Source of the DNA: Triatoma infestans
Taxonomy: Eukaryota; Arthropoda; Insecta; Hemiptera; Reduviidae
Direction of reading: 5' to 3'
Assembly (NCBI GenBank): GCA_011037195.1
Contig: JAAEAF010000381.1
Span: 62,001 to 126,000 of the forward strand
DNA length: 64,000 nt
Shown: piece by piece, positions 47,996 to 59,437 of the stretch
Layout of the letters: each line of letters starts with the position of its first letter
Numbering within the stretch: position 1 is the stretch's first letter
Notes under the pieces: model-generated
The model's input: the letters and a program-made list of their open reading frames with translations, nothing else
Told to the model about the DNA's origin: nothing
Databases searched by the model: none
Made by a program: the position numbers and the translations under genes

Positions 47996-48203
47996 GGGAA
48001 GGGAATAGCTAAGTGGTTTGCGTGCTGGACTCCCACGCGGAGGTCCCGGGTTCGAGTCCAGCTGTGCTACCTAAGAGCCTCTATAGCTCACTGACCAGTG
48101 ATGGACAGTGTTGTCTGTAACGAGAGAACAGTGTCCGGAGGCCGGCAGTGCACTGAGAAGGCTCCGGCGCCAATGACCATAGATGTCGACGGGCCTTAAT
48201 TTT
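47996..48203 (+). mobile_element. tRNA-derived SINE (family 1), best-preserved copy
   Basis: The head is GGGAAGGGAATAGCTAAGTG (A box), GCGTGCTGGACTCCCACGCG, then GTCCCGGGTTCGAGTCCAGC (B box exact). The body is CTGTGCTACCTAAGAGCC, TATAGCTCACTGACC, TGTTGTCTGTAACGAGAGAA, CGGCAGTGCACTGAGAAGGC, TCCGGCGCCAATGACCATAG and ATGTCGACGGGCCTTAAT. It is flanked by TA-rich DNA (ATATATATA on both sides), so a target-site duplication is possible but not distinctive. Confidence 0.92.
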
Positions 48204-48303
48204 ATATATATAATTAGATATATAATATATATATCACACTAAGTTCTTATTTATATTAACTTCTCACTATATAAGATATAGTATCATTTGGAAGCTTTTT
48301 ATT

Positions 48304-49317
48304 ACTTTCTCTTACTCCTAGTAAGAGGACGTATTGTAATCGTTTCAAATTTTCGATATCGAATTTTCGTCGGAAATATCCGTTTTGAAGTCCCCTGAGT
48401 CGAAAAAAGGATGTTTAGAAAATGGTCTGTGTTTTGTCTGGGTGTGTGTGTGTGTGTTTGTATGTGAACAGAATAGCTCAAACACAAAAAAAATCGCAGA
48501 AAGTTCAAGCTTGATATACCGTTTGGGTATCACTATGGCATCCGACATTACGTTATCTGTCAAAATTCCTAAACCGCAAGTACTGAATGTTTTTTTTTTC
48601 CACTTTTTTGCGATTTTTTTTCAAAAATGACTGCAAACGATTTTCTTTAAACTTGATATATCAACGACACATATAAAGATCTAAATTCTTTTATTTGAAA
48701 CATTTCTCTGGGAAAATTCATTTAAGGGCACTTTTGGTGGAGGGGGATTAGATTGTCTTCTAAAGTGCTATATCAGTTTATTACACAATTCTATCATCTA
48801 AATAATATCAATTAGAATTAAATATGTCGTTGGAATTCCGAGTTTGAAGAAAAATCTGTTGACCGGAAGTGAGTTTTTGCTGAAAAGTATTTATTAATGT
48901 TCTGCTATTTTTCTAAAACGCCTCTAACGATTTTCTTTAAATTAATTATGTGAAGTAAACATACATATAAAGAGCTACAATTTTTATTTAAAACATTTCT
49001 CCGGATAAACTCATTAAGCGGACTTGGGGGGGGGGAGGTATGTTTGTGTCTAAAGTGTTATCTTAGTTGATTATACAATTCTATCATTTAGACAAAATTA
49101 ATTAGAAATAAATAGATGGCTAAAATTCTGAGTTTCAAGGAAATTAATAAACCGGAAGTGCGTTTTTACTGAACAGTTTTTTCTAGTTCTTGTGATTTTC
49201 TCTATAAAAACAAAGACGAATTTTATTAAATTTGGTATACCAACTAAATATAAAATTTGTCAATTACAATTTTGAAAAATGGAGTAAGAGAAAGGTGTGT
49301 GAGTGTTTCACATCAGA
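48304..49317 (+). repeat. CCGGAAGT repeat, complete plus copy
   Basis: It starts ACTTTCTCTTACTCC, with the hairpin CTCTTACT-CCT-AGTAAGAG (48309-48327), and ends GGAGTAAGAGAAAGG (49281) plus TGTGTGAGTGTTTCACATCA and a T-run. (GT)n lies at 48443-48458. Subunit markers are CCGCAAGT (48574), CCGGAAGT (48863) and CCGGAAGT (49152), each 289 bp apart. The frames on both strands at 48302-48630 fall in the repeat. Confidence 0.9.
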
Positions 49318-49955
49318 ATTTTTTTTTTTTTACAAGAAAACACTTTAATATTTACCAAAAAAAACAAAACAAGGATAAGTACCAGATAAAGGATAAAACT
49401 TCATAAATAAATAAAGTTCTTTCTGTAATACTTTTCAGTACTTTCTCCTTGAATATCTAATCATATTAGTTAGACCTTACTACAAACAATTTTTTATCTA
49501 CCATTAAAACAAAAATAAAGACAACAATGAGGTAACTATTGACTATTATTAAACTGGGAAGATATTAACTAAACACACACCTTTTTTTAAAAAAATAAAA
49601 ATGACTTTTAGAAGGAATTTTTCCGTTTATTGTTTTGTTACTTATCAATGGTTAATTATTATTATATATCTTGTGTAACTAATATTGAGGCAAATATTTA
49701 ACTTTCGGAATAAACAAAAAAAAAAATAGTTAAAATTATATTTTAAGCTTTATTAAGATCTTTTAGATAAGAATATGAAACTTGGGTTTGGAAATACTAA
49801 CTGAATCACCAAGAAGATGAAAGCTGAAACACTTACATGAATTTCTCTTTTTGATATTACAGTTTTGAACTAACAAATTTCTTTAATTAGGAATGTAAAC
49901 TAAAAATCCAGTAGGGCTTCCATTACATATGCTCCATTACATATTATCCACTACA
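49318..49955. other. AT-rich DNA, no gene
   Basis: A/T runs only; nothing recognised. Confidence 0.5.
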
Positions 49956-49959
49956 TATT

Positions 49960-50530
49960 CATTTAGGAAACATACTTATAGATAGTATTGTTGGCAAGGC
50001 CTATAAAATGTTGGGTTTTCTTTTTAGGAATACGCACAGTTTCGTTAATGCTTATGCCTTCAAGGTTCTGTACATCTCATTAGTTATATCTCATCTGGAG
50101 TTTGCCAATCCAGTCTGGTCTCCCAGCTCCTTAACATACATAGAATCTATAGAAAGAGTTCAAAAGAAATTCCTACGCTTCCTATCATTCAGATTATCTA
50201 TTCCAAATGACTACAAACAGCTATCTGAAAGATTAAACCTACTTTCTTGTCGTCAGCGTAGACTGTTGTTAAATGACGCACTAGTTATATGTGATATTTA
50301 AAATGGACTAATAGACAGTTGTGAATTGGTTAACAACATTAGTTTCAACGTTCCAAACAAGTGCACCAGAAGAATTCACCTTTTCAATGTAAAGTTTTAT
50401 AAAAGAAAATATACATTTAATTCATCAATTCCAAGATGTCTTAGATTGGTAAATAAGTTGCAGGGGGAGATTGATGTATTAAATATGTCTAAATATCAAT
50501 ATAAAAAAAAAATGCTTCTTTACTAAAAAA
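49960..50530 (+). mobile_element. Jockey-clade LINE C-terminus
   Basis: The frame continues from GNILIDSIVGKAYKMLGFLF (49972) into the 97 codons at 50008-50301: LYISLVISHLEFANPVWSPS, IESIERVQKKFLRFLSFR and YKQLSERLNLLSCRQRRL. A stop at 50299 separates NGLIDSCELVNNISFNVPNK and IPRCLRLVNKLQ in the same frame (50302-50526). The series (LYxSLVRSxLEYA--VW-P, IE-VQ-KFLR, L---RR, IDC--LL--I-F-VP-R) is typical of jockey-type elements. The damage is one stop, so decay is moderate. 5'-truncated before the RT core. Confidence 0.85.
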
Positions 50531-51065
50531 CATGGATGAGCAGTGAATTTATTAATCTAACCATTTTAATTTCAAAGTTGTCTATTTTTGCTGTATAGTT
50601 TCATTATTGCTTTTTTCATAGGATCATCTTTCTCAAACTAAAATAATGTAAAATATCTTTTTTGTCTCAAAAATTTATATTATCATTAGTCATATATTTG
50701 TGAAAATTAATTGCTATAATCTTCAGTATTATTATACATACAATTGAATACTTCTCCAATATTAGTGTCTATATCTATATATCTATCATATATTACAAAT
50801 AATTGTGATAATAAATAGTATTTTAAAACTTGTAATCTAATGTCATATTGTAGGTTATGTTTACATGAGAATGTAAAAGGATCTGTTTCGTATATATAAT
50901 AAAAATAAAATGAAAAAAATAATAACAAAACATACTTAACTGGTGTTGGTACTTATACTTGGTGGTTTTTGTAATATGGTTTACCAGGATTATACAGCAA
51001 CGCCTTCTTCTCAATCCCATACCCAAGCTTGTAACGCCATAACAAAAGTTAAACCAAACTGATGG
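50531..51065. other. AT-rich DNA, no gene
   Basis: Presumed 3' UTR of the preceding LINE followed by unknown AT-rich sequence. The minus frames at 50707-51026 are rich in I, Y and F codons as expected from AT bias. Confidence 0.4.
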
Positions 51066-51069
51066 GTTC

Positions 51070-51220
51070 TCCAGTACCTTCTAATCAATTTTTTCGAACA
51101 ATGTTTTAAACAGAAATAATGGTTTATATACTATGCAGTTAGGTCTCCAAGTTTAAAGAAAATCATTGGAGCTGTTTTGAGAAATTCGAAAAAAAAAACA
51201 ATTACAGTAAGCATTTTTTT
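51070..51220 (-). repeat. CCGGAAGT repeat, minus fragment
   Basis: AATGTTTTAAACAGAAATAA, CCAAGTTTAAAGAAAATCAT and TGGAGCTGTTTTGAGAAATT match the middle of minus copies (compare 60640-60740). Confidence 0.5.
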
Positions 51221-52079
51221 TTTCTTAACTTGGATTGCTAGCAAATCATTTAAAGCTACTTCATATTATATATTTAATAGAACCATAAATTAATTGTACT
51301 CTCGAAGGAAATTTTAAATATGCAGTTTCCTCTAAAATTTACAATGTAGGAAAACCATGAGATCGATATAAAGAGAAAAAAAAATCGATAGAATGGAGGA
51401 GGTTATGGAGCTTGTGAGGGTTACTGGTGTATCTGTAGTTGTGTGAGGGTTATTAAAGTAGTTTCATTGCCCATTATTTGTTATTCATTATCTTATATAA
51501 AACTGATCAATCTTTGTGTTAATTCTAAATAAATCGTTTTATTTTTCGTTTATCAATTAACTGTGTGCTTATGTGATTTGTTCCTTAAAGTCAGAAAATG
51601 GAAACACGTAGATAATACATACACAAATACATTACTGTTACACTAGTTTTCGCCTTCAGAGGACCTCAACAAGTAAAGAAGAAGGATGATTCGTTGAAGG
51701 TAAATACTTCTAATGAGCTCATTATTTATAATATTACACAAATGGTTTTCTTTGATTCGTTTAGCTTTCAGTGTGGGCTGCGAATAGATAAAAAGTGTTC
51801 TCCAGTTTTTCAAGTTTAGTTGAGCTATAGAACGTTTTCTTAATTGATTTTTCAATCAAAACTCAGGTTTTTCTTCTGTTCTTAATATTGAATAATTATT
51901 AAAGAAGAAAAAAAAAGTCTAATGTGAAACTGTTCCTCCTAGAAAACCCCCAAAAAATGAATTTTCTCCCCGAAAATGTGTCGAATATTGAAAAACTGAA
52001 GAAAAGAGAAAAATCACTCATTATCATTAGAAGTTCAATCACTTATTAGAAGTTTGCGCTTCTTGTGATTTTATTCGTT

Positions 52080-52265
52080 TTTGTTATATTTTATTTTCAA
52101 ACTATGAGATCACCCACACACAAAACACACATCATTAATGAACAATGATGTAGCTTTGTTATCTTGCTTTGATGTTGCTATGTTATGAATACGAAATTCA
52201 GGGGACCTGGAAAATATGTACTTCCCTTGAAAAATCTGGCATGATTGCAAATACTTTTCAGCAAA
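52080..52265 (-). repeat. CCGGAAGT repeat, degenerate minus fragment
   Basis: (CA)n-like run at 52108-52130, AATTCAGGGGACCTGGAAAA, CTTCCCTTGAAAAATCTG and TGATTGCAAATACTT follow the order of the hairpin end (CTCAGGGGACCTCAAAAC, TTTCCGGTGAAAACTC, GATTACAATACTT). Confidence 0.45.
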
Positions 52266-52394
52266 ACTCGAAAAGTAGTCGATGGATTGACTTTAAATTT
52301 TTACACAATGTTGCATTTCTATAAAAGAGTGTTTATATATACTTTTTACTCCGAAGTTCCCAAGGAAATGGGAAATTCCGAGCTAAAACCTGTT

Positions 52395-53000
52395 CAAACG
52401 GCCATATTGCGTTAGCACTTGCTTCTACAGGTATTGTTGATACGTTTATGGAAGGAGGTAGAACAGCGCATTCAGCTCTTAAACTGTAATCACTTAAACA
52501 TGCACTTCACAGAAAACCCAAATGTAACATTTCTAAAACATCTGGAATGGGAAAGGTTCTTCGGGCGTGCAAATCATTGTATGGGATGAGTGTGGCTTAT
52601 AAGAAGTCATTGGAAGCATTAGACCATACATTGAAAGACTTGCGAAATAATCAGGTTCCATTTGGTGGAGCATTGGTGTTCCTAGCCGGTGACTTCACGC
52701 AAACGCTTCCAGTGATACCTCGCTCAACACCAGCTGATGAATTGCACGCCTGCTTGAAATATTCAGTAAAAAAAAGTTCATTTAACAACGAATATGAGAG
52801 TTCAACTCCAAAACGATCCAACAGCTGCCATTTTTCAAGACAATTACTCGAACTCGGTAACGGCACTGCTCCTACAAATCCGGAAACGGGAAAATCACCT
52901 TCCCATCTAATTTCTACAACATTGTACATTGAAAAGAAGAATTAGTAGACAGGGTATTCCCAAGCATTGAAACAAATTATCAAAATCACGCATGGTTAAG
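52395..53000 (+). pseudogene. Helitron-type Pif1 helicase remnant
   Basis: The plus strand reads NGHIALALASTGIVDTFMEG, GRTAHSALKL, stop, CNISKTSGMGKVLRACKS (52527), then KKSLEALDHTLKDLRNNQVP (52595), FGGALVFLAGDFTQTLPVIP (52659) and RSTPADELHACLKYS. This is the superfamily 1 Pif1 helicase found in Helitrons, where GDFRQTLPV is a conserved motif. The Walker B region (expected VWDEC) survives in another phase at about 52573 (IIVWDEC), showing an indel. Further on, FSRQLLELGNG and, after another shift, DRVFPSIETNYQNHAWLS (52952) match the downstream domain. Walker A and the Rep nuclease are absent. It is a dead fragment. A host PIF1 pseudogene is less likely, because the wording matches Helitron proteins. 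Confidence 0.85.
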
Positions 53001-53070
53001 CCACAGCGCAAACTAAGCCACAGCATGGTCAAAATCAGCGCAGACTGAGCCACAGCGAAGCGAATTTTTA
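52990..53070 (+). repeat. Short degenerate tandem repeat (GCCACAGC)
   Basis: AAGCCACAGCGCAAACT, AAGCCACAGCATGGTC, ATCAGCGCAGACT and GAGCCACAGCGAAGCG follow each other directly after the helicase relic. Confidence 0.6.
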
Positions 53071-55180
53071 TTAAGTAAATAAATAAAAATTGAATAAAAA
53101 ATTAAAAAACTGAACTGTATAATGGAATAGAGAGCAGTAACAAATAAAATGTGCCAGTTGATTAAGCCTCACGTAATTATATAACATTCTATATAGTTTT
53201 CTAAAATAATCGTTCCTCTAAATAATCTATAAACTAATAATTACAATAATTATAAATATATATATATATATATAAAATATATGATTGCAATTTCAATTAA
53301 GTGAGAGAAATAATTTTATGGAACAAATCTGTAATTGGTTAAAAAATAATACGAAGAAGAAAAAGGCAACTTATCAAACCGACTGATGACCATATTTGGT
53401 GCACCAATTGGTAAAAAAAAAACATCCACATACATCCACGATAAATCGATTTATTTTTATTTATTTTCTAAAAAATAATCGTTTGTTAATATAAATATTT
53501 GAGTATGCAATCAAATTGATCTTTTTAGTAGTATCAGATTTTTTTTAATAGTATTTCATTTGTTCGCTTCTTGTCTTGTGCTCCATATTCATAATTTGTT
53601 TTGCTGTCTCTCTCTCTCTAACTCTCTCTCTTTTCTTCCATTATTATACTATCTGGTCATCACCATTTATCTTGTGGTCATTTGTCTGTCTGTAGGTGTT
53701 ATATTCTTAGTAGCAGAGTGTAACAAACGTATTTAAGGTCAGAACTTCTTCTACAGACTTTAACGTCATTTAAAAAAATATATTCTTCTGAAGACTAATT
53801 TCAATATCTCCTCCATGACGCATCTTTAAAATACAGATTGTCAGAATACTTCTTCTTTTTTTTTATTTTGCTTTCTTTTCTATTTTGCCAAATGTAATTG
53901 TAATGCTGAATGATGGAGTTTTTATTGGTACATCTGGAAATCAGCATTCAGGAAGTTCCTTTCACAAAGTTAATTTTTAACAGTCTGCTTGAGGTTGTTG
54001 TTGATTTTTTTTTTTTTTTTTTTTATAAAAGTTATGTATTCTTAAGTGTTTCTTATATTGTAATGTGGTTATGATTATAATAAAAAAGTCCATCCCTCTC
54101 TTATTACTCATCTTCAGAGTACATTCTAAAATATCTTTGGAAGTTTCTATGTAAACATTTCAATGATATATTCCAAATATCACTATACTATTACTATATC
54201 ACAACATTCATTACTATACTCCCATATTACTCAATAATGCCCTCAATTATAGCATACACCATATTTAAGAATAAGCCATGTTTACAATAACATCACAAAA
54301 AAAAAGAAAAATATTTCTAACAAAGAACATTTATCGTATTAATTTGCTGTTCCATTAAAAAAAAAAAAAGTAAACCTTCAATGTGTTCTTGGAGGGCTGA
54401 ATCTTTTCTGCTGGTGTTAGGCAGTATATTAAACACACCTATTACGACTTCAATAGCGAGCTATGAAATTTCTTTGGGAGATATTTACCTATAAATAAAG
54501 TGAGAACATTTATAAGTCTTGGAAGCATAAATAGAATTATCCTCCAATAAATCGCCATAAAAAATAAGGTTTTTTTTTTCACAAAATTAATAAGTAATGT
54601 CCTTTGGCATAAAAAATTCATCCTTAATCCTTTCTTTCTAATTAATTTAGGAGCCTGAAAAAACACTCCTTTTTTACAGTTTTAAAGGATGATTCTTCTT
54701 CTCGGTGAAGTGGAAGCCATAACCAAACAAGATCCTTCATACAGACTCTACATGAGCTCATTTGCTCCTCTTCCTGGAAGAGAAAAAAATCCTACAAAAG
54801 CTCTATTAGCCTGTTAAAATAGCCCGTAATCATTGGTAGCCGCCAAATCCTTGTTGGAATCGCTTTGTTCATTGAATCTAAGAGAACAGCTATTAAAAAT
54901 ATTCTTTGCTTTTATCTCAGCTGCGATTTCCTAGATTTCTCTGCCCATATTCTAATGGCCGCCATGAGATGGCTTTTTAAATTGCCGCAAAAAGAGCTTC
55001 TCTATGAGGGACCTTCAATAATCCTCAACTACGCTTGAACTTGATTCGATAGCAAATAATAGCTCCAAGGAAGCTGGAATATTATGATTATGGAACGAAT
55101 ATCACGAGATTTGTGTCCGTCTTCAAGAACTTTTAATAATAATAAACTAGATACTTCAAATTTAATTTGATAACATTTTT
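53071..55180. other. No gene recognised
   Basis: AT-rich. (TA)n near 53256-53273, a CT-rich run at 53605-53630, T-run at 54005-54024. A more balanced block at 54690-55150 shows no readable frame and may be the decayed upstream or flanking part of the RT relic that follows. Confidence 0.4.
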
Positions 55181-55189
55181 CAAAATTTT

Positions 55190-55760
55190 CGTCTTATTCT
55201 TTTTGCCGCTTCCTACAAGGCTTGCGATCAGAACATGGACATCCTACTATTTTTTTCTGTCCCTCCAATCGCCGCCTTGCAGGCCTCTTTCGACCATTTC
55301 CTCCTCAACATCATCTTCCCACCGAATTCGAGCCCTAACTCTCTTTCTTTATTCTCTCGGTATTCATTCGCTTACTCCACTAGGGCATTCCTTTTTTTCT
55401 CACCCTTTTAATGTCCTTAGAAGTTACTCCCTCATAATTTCTTCCATTCTTGCCTCAAATTTCATCATTTTTTTCCCCCATCATTCATTTGCCTGTCTAT
55501 TTTTTTCCCCCACAGAAAGACACCACTTACTTACTAGTAATTTCTAATCCCCGTTGTATTATTTCATATAGAATTCTTTCAATTTACCTCCGGCAATTAA
55601 GACAATATCATCGGCATATCCTTGACAGATCCGTGAGTTTGCAGAGAAGTGTGTGTCAACCACTAGGCTCCACAACACGGGTGGAGAAGAAGTACTCCTC
55701 CTTGAGTGAAGGTTGTACTGATCTTGATGGTCCGCTAGCCCGCCAGTGTCTCCTCTGTTC
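55190..55760 (-). mobile_element. LINE RT remnant (I/R1-like) with internal deletion
   Basis: On the minus strand, PPVLWSLVVD (about 55690) and QGYADDIVLIAGG (55622-55584) give the RT catalytic YADD box, followed one base out of frame by ERILYEIIQRGLEITSK (about 55575-55525). The context (LSPLLWSLVVD, then GYADD, then LMQ-GL--V-KWC) is that of R1/I/LOA-type LINEs. About 250 bp on, RARIRWEDDVEEEMVERGLQ (about 55335-55275) resembles a C-terminal RPRTRWEDDVEED segment, usual in RTE-type LINEs. The spacing is too short for one intact protein, so there is a deletion or two nested elements. The long plus-strand frames at 55167-55827 are shadows. Confidence 0.7.
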
Positions 55761-55829
55761 TTGCAGACAGCATCTCGTTCATATATTTTTCTTTCCTTCC
55801 TTGTCTTCCCTACTCTTCTTCTTATGAAG

Positions 55830-57520
55830 TCCCACGATTTTCATCATCTTCAGGATTGACTCTGCTTATACAACGATTGCGTGGAAGACACTTCTACTTT
55901 TTTTGAAAAGATTACAATCTCCGGAGAACCCTTCTCACTGATATCCTTGCTTATTCCATCCTACAAAGATTGCATTATCTTCCAGCTGCACCTCCATTCT
56001 TACTTACCTTTTTATTAACTGTAAAGTTAATTCAAGGTTAGGTTAAACGCTAATGTTTTCACTTCAGCGCTAATGGACTTTCGAACGGTTTGGTTTTCAC
56101 AAGCGCATAAAATTACCGGAACAGATTTTTCTTATTCGAATCTTTGTTTTTTATTAACATTTACTTACTATAGTTTAGTCATCGTACTTGAGGATACATT
56201 TGTTAAAGGAGGTTATTGTACTGTAACCTAGCTATCCTAGTATTTTCGAATTTATTAAAAGACGATTGCTGACAGGAGGTCGAACTGCTTAAGGAAGTCA
56301 GTAGACTTGAGATAAACAGTAAGAAGGTTATATACTATGTTATGTAAGTAGTTGGTAGAGATCGTTCCCAGGCAGTAGCAGCAATAGGGGAATATTCTAT
56401 CACTGTTTGGCCTCTTGAATAGCCAATAACTCCCAATAAGGTAGGAATAACCTTCGAATACTAACTATAAGTGAGGAGGAAGGCGCGCACACACACACAC
56501 ACACATACAAACTCACACACACTGTTACTCAGTTTGTGTATAAATACAGTTTTTGCGTGTGTACGTACGAGTTCAGGTGCACATTCGCGATCGTATGTAT
56601 GTATGGATGTAACTCTTCTTCATCTACTTCTCTTCTCCTCGACTGTCTATATGTTGTGGTAGTAAAACTCTCCTGATGTACTGTTTCCATTACACTCACT
56701 TGATTTATAGACGACAGCTACCGATTTACAAAGTACGATAATTTGTGACAAGTACGATAATTTGTGACAAGTTGTGTTGTCGTTAGGATTACCGCCAGTT
56801 GTGCATGTATGTAGTAAGTAAGGGGTCAGCTTGACAGTATTTCGCCATTGTCTGCTAGATATGTCCATTGCGTTAAAAACTTTTTAAGTATTTAGTGTGT
56901 GTGTGTGTGCGCGCGCGTTGTGTATATGTATTTTATGATCGCGAGCTGGTAGCTCTCTAACCCTATTGGTATGTTGTCGGTGCGTGTGTATGATGGTATT
57001 AAATCAAAGAAAGTTAACTTTTATACTATATACTATATATATAATAGTATATTTAAGTGTTGAGTGTTGAGCAATGATTCACAACTGAATAGTAAAGTTA
57101 AAATTAACGGCACGACCATATTGATAGAGCCTACTACTGTCTATTAAACATTAAATATATATTATTGCTTACCCATTTGGTGGTTTACCTTAAAAGTATT
57201 ATGACTCTTCATTGAAAATAAATAAAAAAAAAACACTAACCGCTAATAACCCGTTTTATAACATATCGAACGAAATTTATTTATACTCAGTTGACAGTTA
57301 TCAAGGATTTGCAGAAACTTTATCCAAAATTAAGATGTAGGAAGTATTTTTACTTCCCCCGCACTACAATAAGAGTAAGTAAATATTTTTTAATATATTA
57401 GTAAATATAGTTTTTTTCAGATTTTCATGTTTTTCAGAGTTCCTGTTGACCGTGCTAGGTACCACAAGCAAATCCAACTAAAAATCCGTAACAGGAAGTA
57501 GAAAATGCTACTGATTAGTA
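55830..57520. other. No gene recognised; (AC)n, (GT)/(GC)n and (TA)n tracts
   Basis: (AC)n at 56487-56504, GTGTG/CGCGCG near 56897-56918, and a small direct duplication of ACAAGTACGATAATTTGTG at about 56729 and 56748. A mildly GC-richer block (56460-57000) shows frames on both strands, none recognised. Confidence 0.45.
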
Positions 57521-57524
57521 GGAG

Positions 57525-57627
57525 GAAATATTGCACAAGTATCAAATTATCAAAGTTGAATTTTGAATAAAAATATATGTTATGAAGTATTCTTGAGTTC
57601 CAATAGTCTGTATGTTTGCGTTAGTAT

Positions 57628-57664
<37 letters not shown>

Positions 57665-58245
57665 TTAACATGAAAATTCGCAAAAAGCTAAAAATTTAAT
57701 ATTCCGTGTGGTATGTGACAAAAAGGTTTTTTGAACAAAATCCATCAACCAAAATAGGCACTTCCGTTTTGTTTTTTTTTTTTCAGTTTTTGCGCTATTT
57801 TATTGAAAATGGCTCAAATGATTTTCCTTAAACCTGTATTTATTTATATAAATATCTATCAGTTTTATTTGAGGCATTTTTCCTTCCAAGAAAATTAATT
57901 GTTTTCCGGAAGTTTAACGGAGTGAGCAACGTTAAATTTTTCTCTAAAGTACCACTCTACTGCAATATATGGTTCATCACCTATATATAATATGAAAAAA
58001 TATATACACAAAATATATTGCTATAATTTGAGATTTAAAGAAAAGCGTATGGACTAGAATACAACGATTTGTTTACTTCCTCTTATTTAAACTTAGAATG
58101 CTAATTACACAGATATATAAACATACCAATTTTATTTGTAACATTCTTCCGGGAAATTGAATTTTGAGGAATCTGTGAGATCAAATTGCCGTTGCTGGTT
58201 GATCAAACTGCTTTTTCCTGAGTTTTTTTTTGTTATAAATAAAAC
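57525..58245 (+). repeat. CCGGAAGT repeat, old plus copy with long (TG)n
   Basis: GGAGGAAATATTGCACAAGT, (TG)n at 57630-57661, TAATATTCCGTGTGGTATG, AATGGCTCAAATGATTTTCC and GTTTTCCGGAAGTTTAACGG follow the family order with many changes. Confidence 0.6.
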
Positions 58246-58261
58246 AGTATTATAATATTTT

Positions 58262-59263
58262 ACTTTCTCTTGCTCCTAGTAAAGAGGAAATATTGTAATC
58301 CTATCAAATTTTCGATATCAAGTTTTATCCCGAAATAAAGGTTTTGAGGTTCCTAGGGTCCAAAAAAGTGGTTTTTAGAAAATGGTCTGTGTCTGTATTA
58401 TGTGAACATCACCGCTCAAAAAAAAAAAAATGTTGAAAGTTTAAACTTGATATTCCGTTTAGGTATCACCATTGAATCCGACAATATGTTATCTGTCAAA
58501 ATTCCACTACCGGAAGTACCACTTTACTGTATGGTTATTTTTTTTCCCCCCACTTTTTTCCGATTTTCTTTAAACTTGGTATATATGTAGGTATATCAAC
58601 TGGACATACAATGACTACAACTTTTATTTCAAATATTTCTCCGGGTAAGACATTTAAGGGAGTTTTTGCGAGAGGGGGAAGTTTATGTTTTCCTGTAAAG
58701 TACTATCTACAATTCCGCTACCTAAACAAAATTAATAGAAATAAAATAGATTGCCGAAATTCCGACTTTCAAGAAAATTAGTTTCAAGTGGAAGAAGTTT
58801 TTTAGTTGTCACGATTTTCTTTATATATAACTTATAAGGATGTGTGAAGGAGAAAGAATTAGGGTGATTGGGTTTAAGATGAAATAAAATAAAATAAATG
58901 CTGAACACTGTATAATGAGAGAACGCACAAACTGCAAGGACTTTACAAGGTACGTATAACAGAAGTTAGGTAGCGAGAGATATAGACTGACTGATGAGAA
59001 AGATAATAGAAGGTTGCTGACTCGTTCTTAACTGGTCATAAACTGTCTCTTGTAGGGCTAGCCTCGGCTAAATATATATTCAGAGTCTCCCACTCTAAGT
59101 CTGCCTAAGTAGCGAATAACTAGATTGTCAATTTTGTATTTCTCTCTACTCTGCGGATCCTATAACAAACACCGACGAATTTCATTAAATTTGGTATAAT
59201 TAAATTTGTCAATTACAGTTTTGTAAACTGCAAAAAGAGAAAGTTGTGTGAGTGTTTCATACC
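58262..59263 (+). repeat. CCGGAAGT repeat, plus copy interrupted by a solo LTR
   Basis: It begins ACTTTCTCTTGCTCC and ends AAGAGAAAGTTGTGTGAGTG plus TTTCATACCA. It carries CCGGAAGT at 58510 and subunit blocks (TTTATTTCAAATATTTCTCC, CATTTAAGG). It has lost part of one subunit. The insert at 58832-59160 splits ATTTTCTTTATATAAC from ACAAACACCGACGAATTTC. Confidence 0.8.
58832..59160 (-). mobile_element. Solo-LTR-like insertion
   Basis: 329 bp lie between two TATAAC copies (58826-58831 and 59161-59166), a 6-bp target-site duplication. The surrounding repeat is continuous when the insert is removed. Its left end (AAGGATGTGTGAAGGAGAAA) matches the left end of the 62969 insertion (ATGGATGTGTTAGGTGGAGA). 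The reverse complement matches the 20.2-kb insertion across about 200 bp. No frame, as expected for an LTR. Confidence 0.75.
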
Positions 59264-59437
59264 ATATTTTTTTACGCGTTTATATTTAGGAAAGTGTTTA
59301 TATTTCACTCAAAACAGTAAATTCTCAGCAAACTCAAATTTGATATGCTGTTTTGTATTTCCGCTGGGTTCCGTTTTGAGAGATCATCTAATTTGATCGC
59401 TTTTATATTCTGTAGAGATACTATATTAGGTAAATCG

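Noticed and set aside
55167..55827. Two overlapping 125-126-codon plus frames, the longest in that area
   Set aside because: They are S/L/F-rich and antisense to a recognisable RT relic (YADD on the minus strand), so they are shadows.
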